DNA of 64,000 nucleotides from Macrothele yani (Eukaryota > Arthropoda > Arachnida > Araneae > Macrothelidae): assembly GCA_039090855.1 (NCBI GenBank), contig CM077034.1, positions 227,814,701-227,878,700 on the forward strand, given 5' to 3'. A program made the position numbers and the translations under genes. Of the stretch, positions 10,720-21,559 are shown one piece after another (positions within the stretch are counted from its first letter, which is position 1; the number at the start of each line of letters is the position of its first letter). The notes beneath the pieces were generated by a model that ran no database searches, was not told where the DNA came from, and saw only the letters and a program-made list of their open reading frames with translations.

Positions 10720-12565
10720 CAGGCAAAAAGTCTCACTAATTGAACAACTCTTATAGATGTCTCTAATATTTCATTCGTGAATGCTTCAGCATTAGTGTAT
10801 GATCTTCCTCTGAATATACTTCCTCCCCTTCCTCATTTATATGTTATGTACTAATTGTTCATGCTATAATACAACATATATGTATGGTTCATAACCATGC
10901 CGGATAAATTTACTTAACTAATGTATTGCATGTATTATTTTTTTCTCTAGGAATGGAATATGAAAACTGTGTTCATCTATTGAAGACAAGCTCAATTTTA
11001 CCGAATTCAGATTTGATACAATTTTTACAGTTTTATTGTATGTTTGCAAATCAAGATTATTAAGTTATGACAGAAGTTTTAAATAAAATCCATCTTTGGG
11101 ATACTGTACAAAGTGTTGTGTCACTATTTCATTAATAAGTGTGTAAGACCAAATATATCTATATATATATAGCATACTGTAAATGTGATTTGTTTGTGTA
11201 CATATGTATATATCAACACAATTTGGGTGTTCAAACATTTGGAGAAAATAAAAATGATTTTTCTTTCACAAATCCGCTTTGAGTTCTTCTTCTTACAATA
11301 CATGTGCTGCAATGTGTACAACAATAAAAAAGTAGTTATTGTCCTCGAGTAGCTTTATGTGTTAGAGATAACACAAATCAAGCACTTGCTGTTGTTGGCC
11401 GCAAATTAACACCACGGTCACTTCCTTTAGGCCATAGTCAAGCTGTGGTGTATGTGACAAGACACAGAATTCAAGACCACTGATTAAAATTTTCCAATGG
11501 TTTTTTAAAAGGCTTTTGCCTGTATTTAATATGACACATAAGGGCACAACAGAAACAATTTACTTTTCAGCGTTTGCTCAAAGGAGCTAAAGAGCACCCA
11601 CAATTTCCACTGGTACACCATAAGAGATTACTGATTGAACAGGCTGGCTTGTTGTTATTTTTTCTTCACAATGCTACTTTAGTTCGAGACAAAACAATTT
11701 TTGTTAAGCTGGGTTTGCACAAATTCTGTCTAACCCTTTCTTACCCTAGAGTAAGGTTATTCCAGCACAGCACCTACTACAGGACTAAGACACAAACTTG
11801 AGGGCTGATATATATATATCTAAACTAGAAATTCACTGCCTACCATAACAAAAACTTTGCTACAGTTGAAATAAATATATCTTTAATTTAGGATTAGACC
11901 TATACTATACTATTATCCTTATAATAAATTCTCTCAGAATGCAAGTTTTTAAATTTACCAGCTGTTTAACTAGCTACCTCATACTATCTAAACTTTAAGG
12001 GATTAAAATTGTGTGACAGGCAGGAATCACCTACCCTAGCAATTATTTGATTTTCACTGTTACTTACAAAAAGACATTCTCAGGTTTGTTTGTTGTAGGT
12101 TTTTTTTCTATGAACTGGCCAGATCTTTACACTAGTAAATTATATGCCTACATGGCAAATGAATGCTTTTGGCAGGTTCTTGGAACCCTGGTACCTTAAG
12201 GCATATTACCCGATGCCCATCATTACAATGACAATGTACAAAAATTTGTTTCATAAAGAAGGACTGCTGATTACTACACCAATACTTTTAGTAAGGGATG
12301 GAAAAAAAATTATATATATATATATAACAAAATTTAATAAAACAACAAAAAAGTCACTTCACTGGCATTCTCTCCCTTTCTGCTTCAAAGCTGGCTTATG
12401 AACTGGACACGATAAAATATTCCTATTCCCGAGGTTAACAAAATGGGCTCATTAGCTTGTTGATGACCTTCCTAATTCCAAAGATGTTAAGAGCACTCAC
12501 GAAAGGTTCTTTTGTTTCTCCCATGGGACGGGGAGACGCTGGTCTTCAGCAGGTACCACACACAG
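10720..12565. other. Stretch without recognisable gene
   Basis: AT-rich with several (TA)n runs, for example near 11,160, 11,805 and 12,312. Short open frames exist but none shows a recognisable protein. No transposon feature was seen. Confidence 0.55.
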
Positions 12566-12570
12566 ATAGG

Positions 12571-12990
12571 CGTTGGTCTTTCCAGGGGTTCAGGTAAGCC
12601 TCGCTCGTTATTGGTCTTTCCAGAGGTTCAGGTAAGCTTTGCTCGCTATTGGTCTTTCCAGGGGTTCAGATAAGCCTCGCTCGCTATTGGTCTTTCCAGG
12701 GGTTCAGGTAAGTCTTGCTCGCTATTGGTCTTTCCAGGGGTTCAGATAAGCCTCGCTCGCTATTGGTCTTTCCAGGGGTGCAGATAAGCCTCGCTCGCTA
12801 TTGGTCTTTCCAGGGGTTCAGGTAAGCCTTGCTCGCTATTGGTCTTTCCATGGGTTCAGGTAAGCCTTGCTCGCTATTGGTCTTTCCAAGGGTTCAGGTA
12901 AGCCTCGCTCACTATTGGTCTTTCTAGGGGTTCAGATAAGCCTCGCTCGCTATTGGTCTTTCCAGGGGTTCAGGTAAACCTTGCTCGCTA
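12571..12990. repeat. 38-bp minisatellite, 11 units
   Basis: Eleven head-to-tail units of a 38-bp sequence containing TTGGTCTTTCCAGGGGTTCA followed by GGTAAGCC and TTGCTCGCTA. Variants are GATAAGCC and GGTAAGTC. Six of the eleven units carry CAGGTAAG, which has the form of a 5' splice site. Confidence 0.95.
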
Positions 12991-14510
12991 CGTTGTTGAA
13001 TCGAACGATTACAGCGTCGAGTTCCCCATGGGAAGTTGCATCAATTTGGGCTCATAAAGCGCTGGTAAATGTTTCAGCCTTTGCTGCTGAGAAGTAAGGT
13101 TCTTGAAACCCTTAAGGGCTGGTAACAGCTAGCAGACTTAGTATCTTTCCGACCGGCTTCGCATCATTCTTTTCGGCCACTTCACTGAAGTGGGGCCTCT
13201 ATTTGGACCGGTGAACGGACCCATGTCCTTCCAGAGCAAAAAACATTGAATTAACGGTCAGCAAATTGCGTGGTGGGGGTATCCACCAAAGGGAAGTTTT
13301 TCATTCTGCCACATCATCGCCAGGGAATAGAGAGAAAAATTTCTCAGCAAAAACAGCCCAAAAAACTCCTTTCGAAAATCCCCTCTCTCTATAGCACAAA
13401 CAGAACTGCAGATAGCCAGGATCAGCCATGATGTAAAACTTTTCAGCCAATGACAGGGGTCCAGGAACTGAGAGTCGCTCTGATTGGTCAGAGCCGAGAG
13501 TGATGGCTAGGGGTACAGACCTCTTCTTGTGGCGATTTCGGAATTGGCAGAAGAGAATATATGTGGGGCTGACAGCCCTTCTTAAGTACCTACAACTTGG
13601 GTGCTTGACTTGAGACTAAATCTTCCAGCTACACCGGCTTCCTTCTAGAGGCACGCACTATTTTGACCATTCGCTGACCGCTGGACTGAGTCGGATTTCA
13701 GGGCTGAAACACCAAGGATGCAGATAAGACCACATTGCCTTTCTTACACAGCTGCACTTTTCTTGGGAAAGAGGGAAAAAGGAAATGGCGCGAAGAATAT
13801 CTCTCTGCAACCGGAGCCAGCGAGAGGTGGAAAGGAAGAAGAAGGGGGATTTACACCATCTATATACACATAGCATTCACAGAGAAGCGTAATTACACAA
13901 TTCAATTACTACCACACTTAATGAACACACACCAGATAAATAATTAAACAAAAGAAATAAAAGATAAGTAAAATGCCGAAATCAAAACTAGCGTGCACCC
14001 CGGAAGGAAGAAATGAGATTTCCTTCATAATTATGATACCTGCTGACTGCCGAAGCTCGCATTATCCAAAACAATAAAAAAAAATATTAGTCATGCTTGT
14101 TACATAATGTTCACTTTACTTTCAACTACAATTCCAAATTAATTTATATTACTCAAACTCTGAACATTACCACACACTACCCAAGGAGGGAAAAAACACA
14201 CACATCCCTTCATTATTCCAATAATTACATTAACTTATGTTTGTCATTTGTTTTCTGCTGAGGACCAAATGCCTTTCCTTTTGAACCCTGAACACACCAA
14301 GGGAGAAGGAAAATTTATATATATACGAGCAGCAAGAGAGAAAAAAATTCTTATATAAATGGCATGAATTTTTTGCTGACTTGTCCACTCTCGCATATTG
14401 CAGAGTTATCTACGGGAAGTGAAATGGCAAGAATAATTTTGACTCAAGGTTTTTTTTCTTATACCCGAAAATTTTGAAGGACATTTTCGGCGTGAATCTG
14501 AGCAACAGAT
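12991..14510. other. Stretch without recognisable gene
   Basis: Moderately GC-rich noncoding-looking sequence to about 13,700 (including CTGATTGGTCAG, an inverted CCAAT-like motif near 13,479), then AT-rich sequence. It might include a solo LTR, but no paired copy is in the window, so this is not supported. No coding similarity was recognised. Confidence 0.45.
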
Positions 14511-14727
14511 CAAAAATGTGATCAAAAAGTATCCAGACTGGTTGCATAAGTTCTGAATCTGGGACACAACAGGAAGTGATTTGGTACAGCTTCACCTTGG
14601 AACCTACTACGCATGTGCCATGATTCACGTCTCCCTGCTCGTCCGTTTATTATTTTCTTTTTTACTGCAGTGTTTTGTTCATATGTCTGTAAAGCTGTTC
14701 ATAGCATTTGTCCTGTTGGGAGAATCT

Positions 14728-15434
14728 GATGAACGAATTTGCTTCAGATTTCATCAAAAACTTGCAAAGACACATACTTAAAGTTACAAAAAGTATATGG
14801 GGAGGGTTGTATGAGTTGTGCCCACAACTTTACGAGTGACGTAAACGTTTTGAAGATAGTCGTGAGAGCGACGAACAGTCTGGGAGGCCCACAACCATCA
14901 AAAGGGAAATGTGTGTCGAACTTGTGCGAACATCTGTGCAGGGAAAAACGCCAAATCAGTATTTGTGAGTTATCTGAAGTTTCAACATTGATTTCGGTCA
15001 TTCTTACGGACTATTTGGGTATGAGACATTTCTTAGCCAAATCTGTGCCCATATTACCCTTAGTTGAGAAATATTGGCAAGTGTTTCATCTAATAGTGAC
15101 TTGCTTGAGTGCGACAAAAACTTTTTAAGAACTATCCTAACTGGTGACGAATCCTGGGTTTATGGGTATGACCCCCAAACTAAGGTCCGGTCTTCACACT
15201 GGAAGAGCCCGAACTCTCCTAGACCCAAAGAGGTACAACAGAGCAGCGGTAATGTCAAGATAATGCTCACTGTTTATTTCAATCATGAGGTAATTGTGCT
15301 TAATGAAAACACTCCATCAGGCAAGACAATTAGTAACGAGTACTAATGTCAAGTTTTGCAGTGTTTGGTGGATGCAGTTCATCACAAAAAGCCCGCATTG
15401 CATGAGAAGGGCAAGTGGCAACTGCATTATGATA
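14728..15434 (+). pseudogene. mariner transposase, N-terminal part of split copy
   Basis: Read across frames, the sequence gives DERICFRFHQKLAK and LQKVYGEGCMS (helix-turn-helix region), SGRPTTIKREMCVELVR after a frameshift, then LTGDESWVYGYDPQTK at 15,138-15,185 and SPRPKEVQQSSGNVK. The first catalytic Asp (TGDES) is intact here, unlike in the copy at 799. Frames change near 14,840, 14,950 and 15,070, and stops interrupt it. The frame breaks off at GKWQLHYD, exactly before the TA where a Tc1 element begins at 15,440. Confidence 0.85.
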
Positions 15435-15529
15435 GTGTACAGGGATTGGACAGAATAATGTGCACACCTAGGAATAGAAGGTTTTACGTACTTAATATGG
15501 TGTGGGACCACCTTAGGCATTCAAAATTG

Positions 15530-16070
15530 CAAAAGTTTAAGCTGATTCAAAAATGCTCATATGGGGAAAAAGTTGTAGCAAAATGCTAAAGAAAGTAAGC
15601 CGCTTTTGTCGCTCGGAAAATCGTAGCATCAAAGAATTGTTCACACCAACAACACTTCGGACATCAGTGGGAAACTAACGTTTTATATCATTGGAAAGAT
15701 GCCGTAGATATCAAATCTGACTCTGGTTTAAACTTGAAATTTGAATGGGGAATGGGTCTAATTCCTCTAGCCTCTATAATTTTACCCCACCATTTATGCA
15801 GTGCTCTAGAGTGTATGGAGGGGGAGGATTATTGAGCCAACAGGTGCTGTAGGAAGGTATCTTAAGGATTCAGAAAATAACATTAGTGGAGTCTGAATCG
15901 TGGCCAGAATTCTGGAAACTAGTTTTCACAGAAATAGAAAAGCCAGATCAGAATCTGCTGATGGGTTGATATTTAAACAACTGGCGCCATTTCGCTGAGG
16001 ACACTAATTTTTTCTTTCCCATTTTAGATAAAGCCATCGCATATCGCGAAAAATGCGACCGTAGCTGAAT
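15530..16070. other. Unidentified insertion within Tc1 copy 1
   Basis: The Tc1 sequence breaks off near 15,525 (CATTCAAAATTGC) and resumes near 16,070 (CTTAAAACTGCCTGAATCC). The intervening sequence shows no open frame or repeat that I recognise. Confidence 0.5.
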
Positions 16071-16073
16071 TTC

Positions 16074-17679
16074 TTAAAACTGCCTGAATCCTCTTTGGAA
16101 TGGACGCATACAAATCCTGGATGGTGGTTAATGGGATGTTACACCATTCTTTATACAGAAACTGCTCCAAGTCCTTGAGTGATGGAAGAGGAGGATAACG
16201 GGACCATACTCTGTTTTCCAACACAGACCACAGTGGCTCGACGATGTGTAAGTCTGGTGATTGGGAAGGCCAAGGAAGGAGTGAAAGTTCGACCTCATGT
16301 TCTTCAAACCATGATTGGATATTCCGAGCTCTGCGAATTGGGGCGTTATCATCTTGATAGATGGCATCCCCTGCAGGAAACAGTGCCTGAAGCATTGGAT
16401 GTACTTGTTTGGCCAAAGGAAACAATGCCTGAACCATTGGATGGACTTGGTTGGCCAAAGGAAACAATGCCTGAACCATTGGATGGACTTGTTTGGTTAA
16501 AATGGTTTCCTACACCCTGCCAGTCATCCGTCCTGTCAAAGTGATCAGGGGATCATCCTGATAGATGGCATTCCCTGCAGGAAACAATGCCTGAACCATT
16601 GGATGGACTTGTTTGGTTAAAATGGTTTCATACACCCTGCCAGTCATCCGTCCTTTCAAAGTGATCAGGGGATCCTCCTGATAGATGGCATCCCCTGCAG
16701 TAAACAATGCCTGAACGATTGGATGGACATGATTGTTCAAAGTAACCAGGGATCATCTTGATAGATGGCATCCCCTGCAGGAAACAATGACTAAACCGTT
16801 GGATGGACTTGGTTGGCCAAAGGAAACAATGCCTGAACCATTGGATAGAATTCGTTGGCCAAAGAAAACAATGCCTGATCTATTGGATGGACTTGCTTGG
16901 CCAAAGGAAACAATGCCTGATCCATTGGATGGACTTGGTTGGCCAAAGGAAACAATGCCTGAACCATTGGATAGAATTCGTTGGCCAAAGAAAACAATGC
17001 CTAACCATTGGATGGACTTGCTTGGCCAAAATGGTTTCATACACCCTGCCAGTCATTCGTTCTTTGAAGGTGATCAGAGGAGTTGCTGAAAACCACGATA
17101 TGACCGCCCAGACCATGATAATACCACCACCATACTGCACTGTTGGGATCAGTCAGTCTGGGTTGTACCCTTCTGACTGTGTTTCCACACTTAAACATGT
17201 CCCGCAGTGGGGAATAGTGTGAACGTGGATTCATGCGAAAACAATACACGTTTCCATGCAGCAACAGGCAACGTTGTATGCTCCTCTGGTGACCTAACAG
17301 TCATCCAGGTCACCAGAGGTTTTGAAGTAGCAGCTCTGCTATGAATATCTTGTTTATGCTAGTCCTGTTTTTGTTGATACTGGGGTCTGGAGATGTATAT
17401 TGAACTCCACTAATGTTTGACACCGTGGCCTTCTTATTATGGGTAACAATGCTCTTTAATGCCCTCCTGTCTCTATCAGTCAGGGTGGTTTTCCGGCTGC
17501 TCTTGCGTTTCGCAGGTGAGGTTTTGCCACAAACACGGTATGTTCTCATGAAATTACCTATGCCAATTAACCACATTAGCTCTCAATACCCCCACTACCT
17601 TGGCGACGGGTGTCACGTAGGAACCAACTAGCCGGCCACCTACAATTAGCCCTCTTTCGAAGTCCATTAGGTTGCTCAT
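16074..17679 (-). pseudogene. Tc1 (DD34E) transposase with internal tandem expansion
   Basis: The minus-strand start MSNLMDFERGLIVGGRLVGS is at 17,679. A helix-turn-helix region, then DRDRRALKSIVTHNKKAT, then SRAATSKPL follow through several frame changes. The first catalytic region reads LFSHESTFTLFP, with His in place of the usual Asp. GDAIYQDDNAPIRRARNIQS (about 16,390-16,330) holds the second Asp and PSQSPDLHIVEPLWSVLENR the Glu; the end is SIPKRIQAVL. Between the two catalytic halves the QVHPMVQALFP segment is repeated many times (16,382-17,030). Frame damage plus the Asp-to-His change make it inactive. Confidence 0.9.
16382..17030. repeat. 42-bp tandem expansion inside the Tc1 transposase frame
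   Basis: A 42-bp (14-codon) unit containing ATGCCTGAACCATTGGATGG and TTGGCCAAAGGAAACA is repeated about ten times. On the minus strand it reads HPMVQALFPLANQV. Two longer blocks (about 16,510-16,740) also duplicate the upstream segment LITLKGRMTGRVYETIL. A normal Tc1 transposase has one copy of this segment, so the expansion arose within the element. Confidence 0.9.
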
Positions 17680-17700
17680 TCTGTCGTTACCTTGAAATAA

Positions 17701-17844
17701 ATGTTGCAACATGACCCATTAAATTCACTGAAACAGGACTTTAAGGTTCTAACCAAAGATATTACAACCAAGAAGTGGTGGATACCTTTGGGTATTGCGA
17801 CGTACGGAGCTGCATTAAAAGTCATGATCCATGACTTTTAATGC
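17701..17844 (+). repeat. Single ancestral copy of the 108-bp unit, plus a hairpin
   Basis: From about 17,712 to 17,826 the sequence matches the 108-bp units amplified at 22,970-24,380, for example GATATTACAACCAAGAAGTG and TGGTGGATACCTTTGGGTAT. It lies directly upstream of the Tc1 transposase start, in the same position as the array of copy 2. It ends in a perfect 15-bp inverted repeat with a 3-base loop at 17,812-17,844 (GCATTAAAAGTCATG and complement). An open frame of about 46 codons from ATG 17,701 covers it, but nothing supports its translation. Confidence 0.8.
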
Positions 17845-19485
17845 AACGTACACATTATTGTGGAAGGGTTTGGTTTCACTGTTACAGTGTACATTATTGC
17901 AGAAATCTGTGGTTTCATTGTTAGAGTGTGCGTAATTGCAGAAGGGTTTGATTTCACTGTAGAATAAACATTATTGCAGAAGGGTTTGGTTTCACTGTTA
18001 CAGTGTACATTATTGCAGAAGGGTTTGGTTTCACTGTTACAGTGTACATTATTGCAGAAGGGTTTGGTTTCACTGTTACAGTGTACATTATTGCAGAAGG
18101 GTTTGGTTTCACTGTTAGTGTGTGCGTTATTGCGGTAGGGTTTGGTTTCACTGTAGAGTAAACATTATTGCAGAAGGGTTTGGTTTCACTGTTACAGTGT
18201 ACATTATTGCAGAAGGGTTTGGTTTCACTGTTACAGTGTACATTATTGCAGAAGGGTTTGGTTTCACTGTTAGAGTGTACATTATTGCAGAAGGGTTTGG
18301 TTTCACTGTTAGAGTGTACATTATTGCAGAAGGGTTTGGTTTCACTGTTAGAGTGTACATTATTGCAGAAGGGTTTGGTTTCACTGTAGAGTGTACATTA
18401 TTGCAGAAGGGTTTGGTTTCACTGTTACAGTGTACATTATTGCAGAAGGGTTTGGTTTCACTGTTAGAGTGTACATTATTGCAGAAGGGTTTGGTTTCAC
18501 TGTTAGTGTGTGCGTTATTGCGGAAGGGTTTGGTTTCACTGTAGAGTAAACATTATTGCAGAAGGGTTTGATTTCACTGTAGATTGTACATTATTGCAGA
18601 AGGGTTGTGTTTCACTGTAGAGTGTACATTATTGCAGAAGTGTTTGGTTTCACTGTAGAGTGTACATTATTGCAGAAGTGTTTGGTTTCACTGTAGATTG
18701 TACAATATTGCAGAAGGGTTTGGTTTTACTTTTAAAGTGTACATTACTGCAGACGTGTTTAGTTTCACTGTAGGGTGTACATTATTGCAGAAGCGTTTGG
18801 TTCCACTGTAGATTGTAAATTATTGCAGAAGGGTTTGGTTTCACTGTTAGAGTGTACATTATTGCAGAACTGTTTGGTATCACTGTAGAGTGTACATTAT
18901 TGCAGAAGTGTTTGGTTTCACTGTAGATTGTACATTATTGCAGAAGGGTTTGGTTTCACTGTAGAGTGTACAATATTGCAGAAGGGTTTGGTTTCACTGT
19001 AGAGTGTACATTATTGGAGAAGTGTTTGGTTTCACTGTAGATTGTACATTATTGCAAAAGGGTTTGGTTTCACTGTTAAAGTATACATTACTGCAGACGT
19101 GTTTGGTTTCACTGCAGAGTGTACATTATTGCAGAAGCGTTTGGTTCCACTGTAGATTGTAAGTTATTGCAGAAGGGTTTGGTTTCACTGTTAGAGTGTA
19201 CATTATTGCAGAAGGGTTTGGTTTCAATGTAGAGTGTACATTATTGCAGAAGGGTTTGGTTTCATTGTAGAGTGTACATTATTGCAGAAGGGTTTGGTTT
19301 CATTGTGACAATGTACACTCTCACAGTGTACATTGTCACATTATTGCAGAAGGGTTTGGTTTCACTGTAGATTGTACATTATTGCAGAAGGGTTTGGTTT
19401 CACTGTAGAGTGTACAATATTGCAGAAGGGTTTGGTTTCATTGTGACAATGTACACTCTCACAGTGAAACCCAACCCTTCTGCAA
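17845..19485. repeat. 38/39-bp array related to the Tc1 terminus
   Basis: About 42 units of CAGTGTACATTATTGCAGAA followed by GGGTTTGGTTTCACTG and TTA or TAGA. Each unit starts CAGTG and ends CACTG, so it resembles a very short element with inverted ends. The GTGTACATTATT part resembles the Tc1 terminus GTGTTCACATTATTCTG. Near 19,300-19,340 and at 19,440-19,490 the array contains inverted units (CACAGTGAAACCCAACCCTT then CTGCAATAATG), so its right edge folds back. Open frames here are artefacts of the period. Confidence 0.9.
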
Positions 19486-19486
19486 T

Positions 19487-19719
19487 AATGTGCCTGCTTA
19501 AAGACAGGGATCCTGTCTCACCCCTGGACACCCCTGGAGTTTATTCTCATTTCAACTTCCTCTGTTCCCTCAGCGTATATTGGAAGCACATACCTTAGCA
19601 TCAAGACAAGACTTGGTGAACACAAAAAAGATGTTTCCAATGGTCTTCCAAAAGCAGCATCATCTGCACTAACCTCCGCAGTTCGCATTTTTAAAGAAAT
19701 TGAAAAAGTTGCCCATTAA
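19487..19719 (+). pseudogene. Penelope-like element fragment (GIY-YIG endonuclease)
   Basis: Frame 1 reads DPVSPLDTPGVYSHFNFLCS (GVY motif). After a shift near 19,570 it continues YIGSTYLSIKTRLGEHKKDV and ends at a stop at 19,717-19,719. The spacing of GVY, YIG, the conserved Arg (TRLGEH) and the Glu/His is that of the GIY-YIG nuclease carried at the C-terminus of Penelope-like retroelements. The reverse-transcriptase part is absent. Further degenerate tail sequence may run to about 19,870. Other GIY-YIG proteins cannot be excluded, but the repeat-rich setting favours Penelope. Confidence 0.65.
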
Positions 19720-20059
19720 TCAACAAATCATCTCTGCGTTTCCAAAAAAGCATTAAGATTTTGTTCACCACAAACTGCGATTCAGAGACCCCTCACTAAA
19801 TCCCATTTGTTTGGATCTCTCTTCTGAAATCTGGCAACATTTCCAGCACCCTAACTTCAAATTGTAGTTCTGGCAACCAGCCCATCCTCTCTATTGCGGG
19901 TGATCAATGTCTTAGGACGACGGAAAGCTACCGCTAAACGAACCTTTTACCGTATGTGACTCTGTGTGTTTGCGCTCGTCTTCTACGTTTATGTATTATT
20001 GTCGCATGAAGCCTGATTTTTAAACCAATCAAATGCCAGTCGAAAGAAAAAAAACTTTA

Positions 20060-20277
20060 AGATTATGAAGGGATACAACAGAATGCGACAAAGCAGCTGT
20101 TCGATATTTCACAAGATGACTTCATAAAATGCTTCGAGCAGTGAAAATATCTTTGGGCTAAGTGTGTGTCTTAGCTTTGGTAGGGGACTGTTTCCAAGCT
20201 GACTAAGTTACGAATCTTTAAGTCTTGTACTTTCTTTTAAAATAAATCCTGCGTGGATACTTTTTGATCACCTCTTG
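20060..20277 (+). pseudogene. mariner transposase C-terminus and 3' TIR of split copy
   Basis: EGIQQNATKQLFDISQDDFI and KCFEQ(stop)KYLWAKCVS match the mariner C-terminal region (compare the DDF..CFEQW pattern). It is followed by the 3' TIR at 20,251-20,277. It completes the element that starts at 14,511. A stop replaces the Trp after FEQ. Confidence 0.8.
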
Positions 20278-20344
20278 TACCTGTTCGTGATTCAAAGGAA
20301 ATGCAAGTAACTACGGCACGTTTCTTAAACAGCAAAAAGAAATT

Positions 20345-21305
20345 GCGGAAATGAGGGATTTCAACGTGGTTCAAAACTGCAAGAAAAAACCCAGCAGTGG
20401 GAGTAGGACATTAATTTGTTGCGCTGTTTTCTATTTGTTTTTCTTACTTGTAAATTTACATATATATTTATTGTTACCCCTGTTACTTTTAATGAAATAT
20501 TTCTTTGTGAGAACAGAAAGTTATTCATTTAAACGCTATTTCAATTTATTGTGCAATGCAGCATTTTCTGCCTGCCTCTGTGATCTTAAAACTGTGTATT
20601 TTGTAGGTTTTCAAAAGTGCATATTAGTTTTATTTCGTCTTTATAGTACCTTTGGTGTTGCCAGTGCACAAATAAATGTGTTAAGGATACAAATAAGGGA
20701 ATAAAAATTGTGTGGTTTTGAATATAAGCTTCTGGCAGACCATTCCATTACAATGGCACATTGGGAAGGTTATTGTTGGCTGTTTATACTCTTAGGACGT
20801 TCCGAAGTTGACAGGTTCATGCAGACTAAGTTCCGAGAACTAAAAACACTCGCAGGTTTATATGAAAACTTATAACCAGAGTCGAGATTCAAATAAAAAA
20901 TGAAGATGAAGTTTAAAAGAATCAATGAAATAAAAGAGCTATGTACAGTGTGATTAAAATCATTATCTCTCGTCGACGTCGTCTTCACGTAAAACCAAAC
21001 TATAAAAGAGCCTTCATAGTTACACCAAGACCAAGAGGTTTGCACAAAATTTGGACAGAAAGCAAATAATTACTTGTAATGGACACGCACTACTCGAACA
21101 CTAATAGACTAGTTTCGATCTGTATACATTACGGTCGTCTTCAGTGTACAACTATCGTAGGTCGATGTTCAGCAAGGTTGGTACTAAGTGCCGAATTATA
21201 CGTATCATTCCTGACTTCTTGGAGTCGAATTATTTCGTAACTCGGAGAATTTCGGCATTTTGCATAAATATTTCTCTTTTTTTCATGCATTTTTTCTTCT
21301 GTAAG
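20345..21305. other. Stretch without recognisable gene
   Basis: An open frame at 20,351-20,704 encodes a hydrophobic 117-residue sequence with no recognisable similarity and T-rich codons; I take it as chance. The rest is AT-rich. No repeat was identified. Confidence 0.5.
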
Positions 21306-21319
21306 TCGAATTTCTGAAA

Positions 21320-21543
21320 GCCGCCCCGGTGGCGCAGTGGTCTAAGCGATGGCCTCTGATCATTCGTCCGAACGGGGTCCGGGTTCGAATCCCGGTCAGG
21401 CATGGATGTTGTGTTTGTCTTACGGCACTGGTTCTCTCCTTCCCTGGAACCAGTGACCCTAAATTAGGGACGGGCGACTGCTTATAGCCCATTGAGTTGC
21501 TCACGGTGGTCGTTAAACCTCCAATCAAAGAAAGAAAAGAAAA
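21320..21543 (+). mobile_element. tRNA-derived SINE with 12-bp target duplication
   Basis: The head carries an A box (GGTGGCGCAGTGGTCTAAGC) and a B box (GGGTTCGAATCCCGG). The body includes ACCAGTGACCCTAAATTAGG and GCTCACGGTGGTCGTTAAAC, and the tail is AAGAAA-rich. The 12-bp GAATTTCTGAAA flanks it at 21,308-21,319 and 21,544-21,555, the target-site duplication of LINE-driven insertion. Other copies are at 33,340, 33,925, 49,607 and 51,474. Confidence 0.92.
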
Positions 21544-21559
21544 GAATTTCTGAAACTCG

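Larger units (their letters stand above)
15440..17850 (-). mobile_element. Tc1 element, copy 1 (inserted in the mariner)
   Basis: The left terminus at 15,440 follows a TA and begins CAGGGATTGGACAGAATAA. Over 29 bp it matches the inverted right terminus of copy 2 (24,394-24,422) at about 24 positions, including CAGAATAATGTG. The transposase lies on the minus strand. The right terminus is degenerate, near 17,845-17,862 (GTACACATTATTGTGG), where it merges into the 38/39-bp array. About 545 bp of unrelated sequence (about 15,530-16,070) has been inserted between the left TIR and the end of the transposase frame. Confidence 0.8.
14511..20279 (+). mobile_element. mariner transposon split by later insertions
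   Basis: The 5' TIR (about 14,517-14,536, GTGATCAAAAAGTATCCA) matches the complement of the 3' TIR at 20,251-20,277, which is followed by TA at 20,278. Between them lie the N-terminal two thirds of a mariner transposase (to about 15,434), 4.6 kb of foreign sequence (a Tc1 copy, a 38/39-bp array and a Penelope fragment) and the mariner C-terminus (about 20,060-20,200). About 60 residues around the second and third catalytic Asp are missing between the two halves. Confidence 0.8.

Noticed and set aside
12991..13620. A solo LTR
   Set aside because: GC-rich with promoter-like motifs, but no TG...CA ends with a target duplication and no second copy could be found in the window.
5807..19485. Possible CRISPR arrays
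   Set aside because: Units are contiguous and nearly identical with no unique spacers, no cas-type genes occur, and the context is eukaryotic.
20351..20704. 117-codon hydrophobic frame as a membrane protein gene
   Set aside because: T-rich sequence readily encodes Leu/Phe/Tyr stretches. There is no domain, no splice or promoter context, and no second copy to test.
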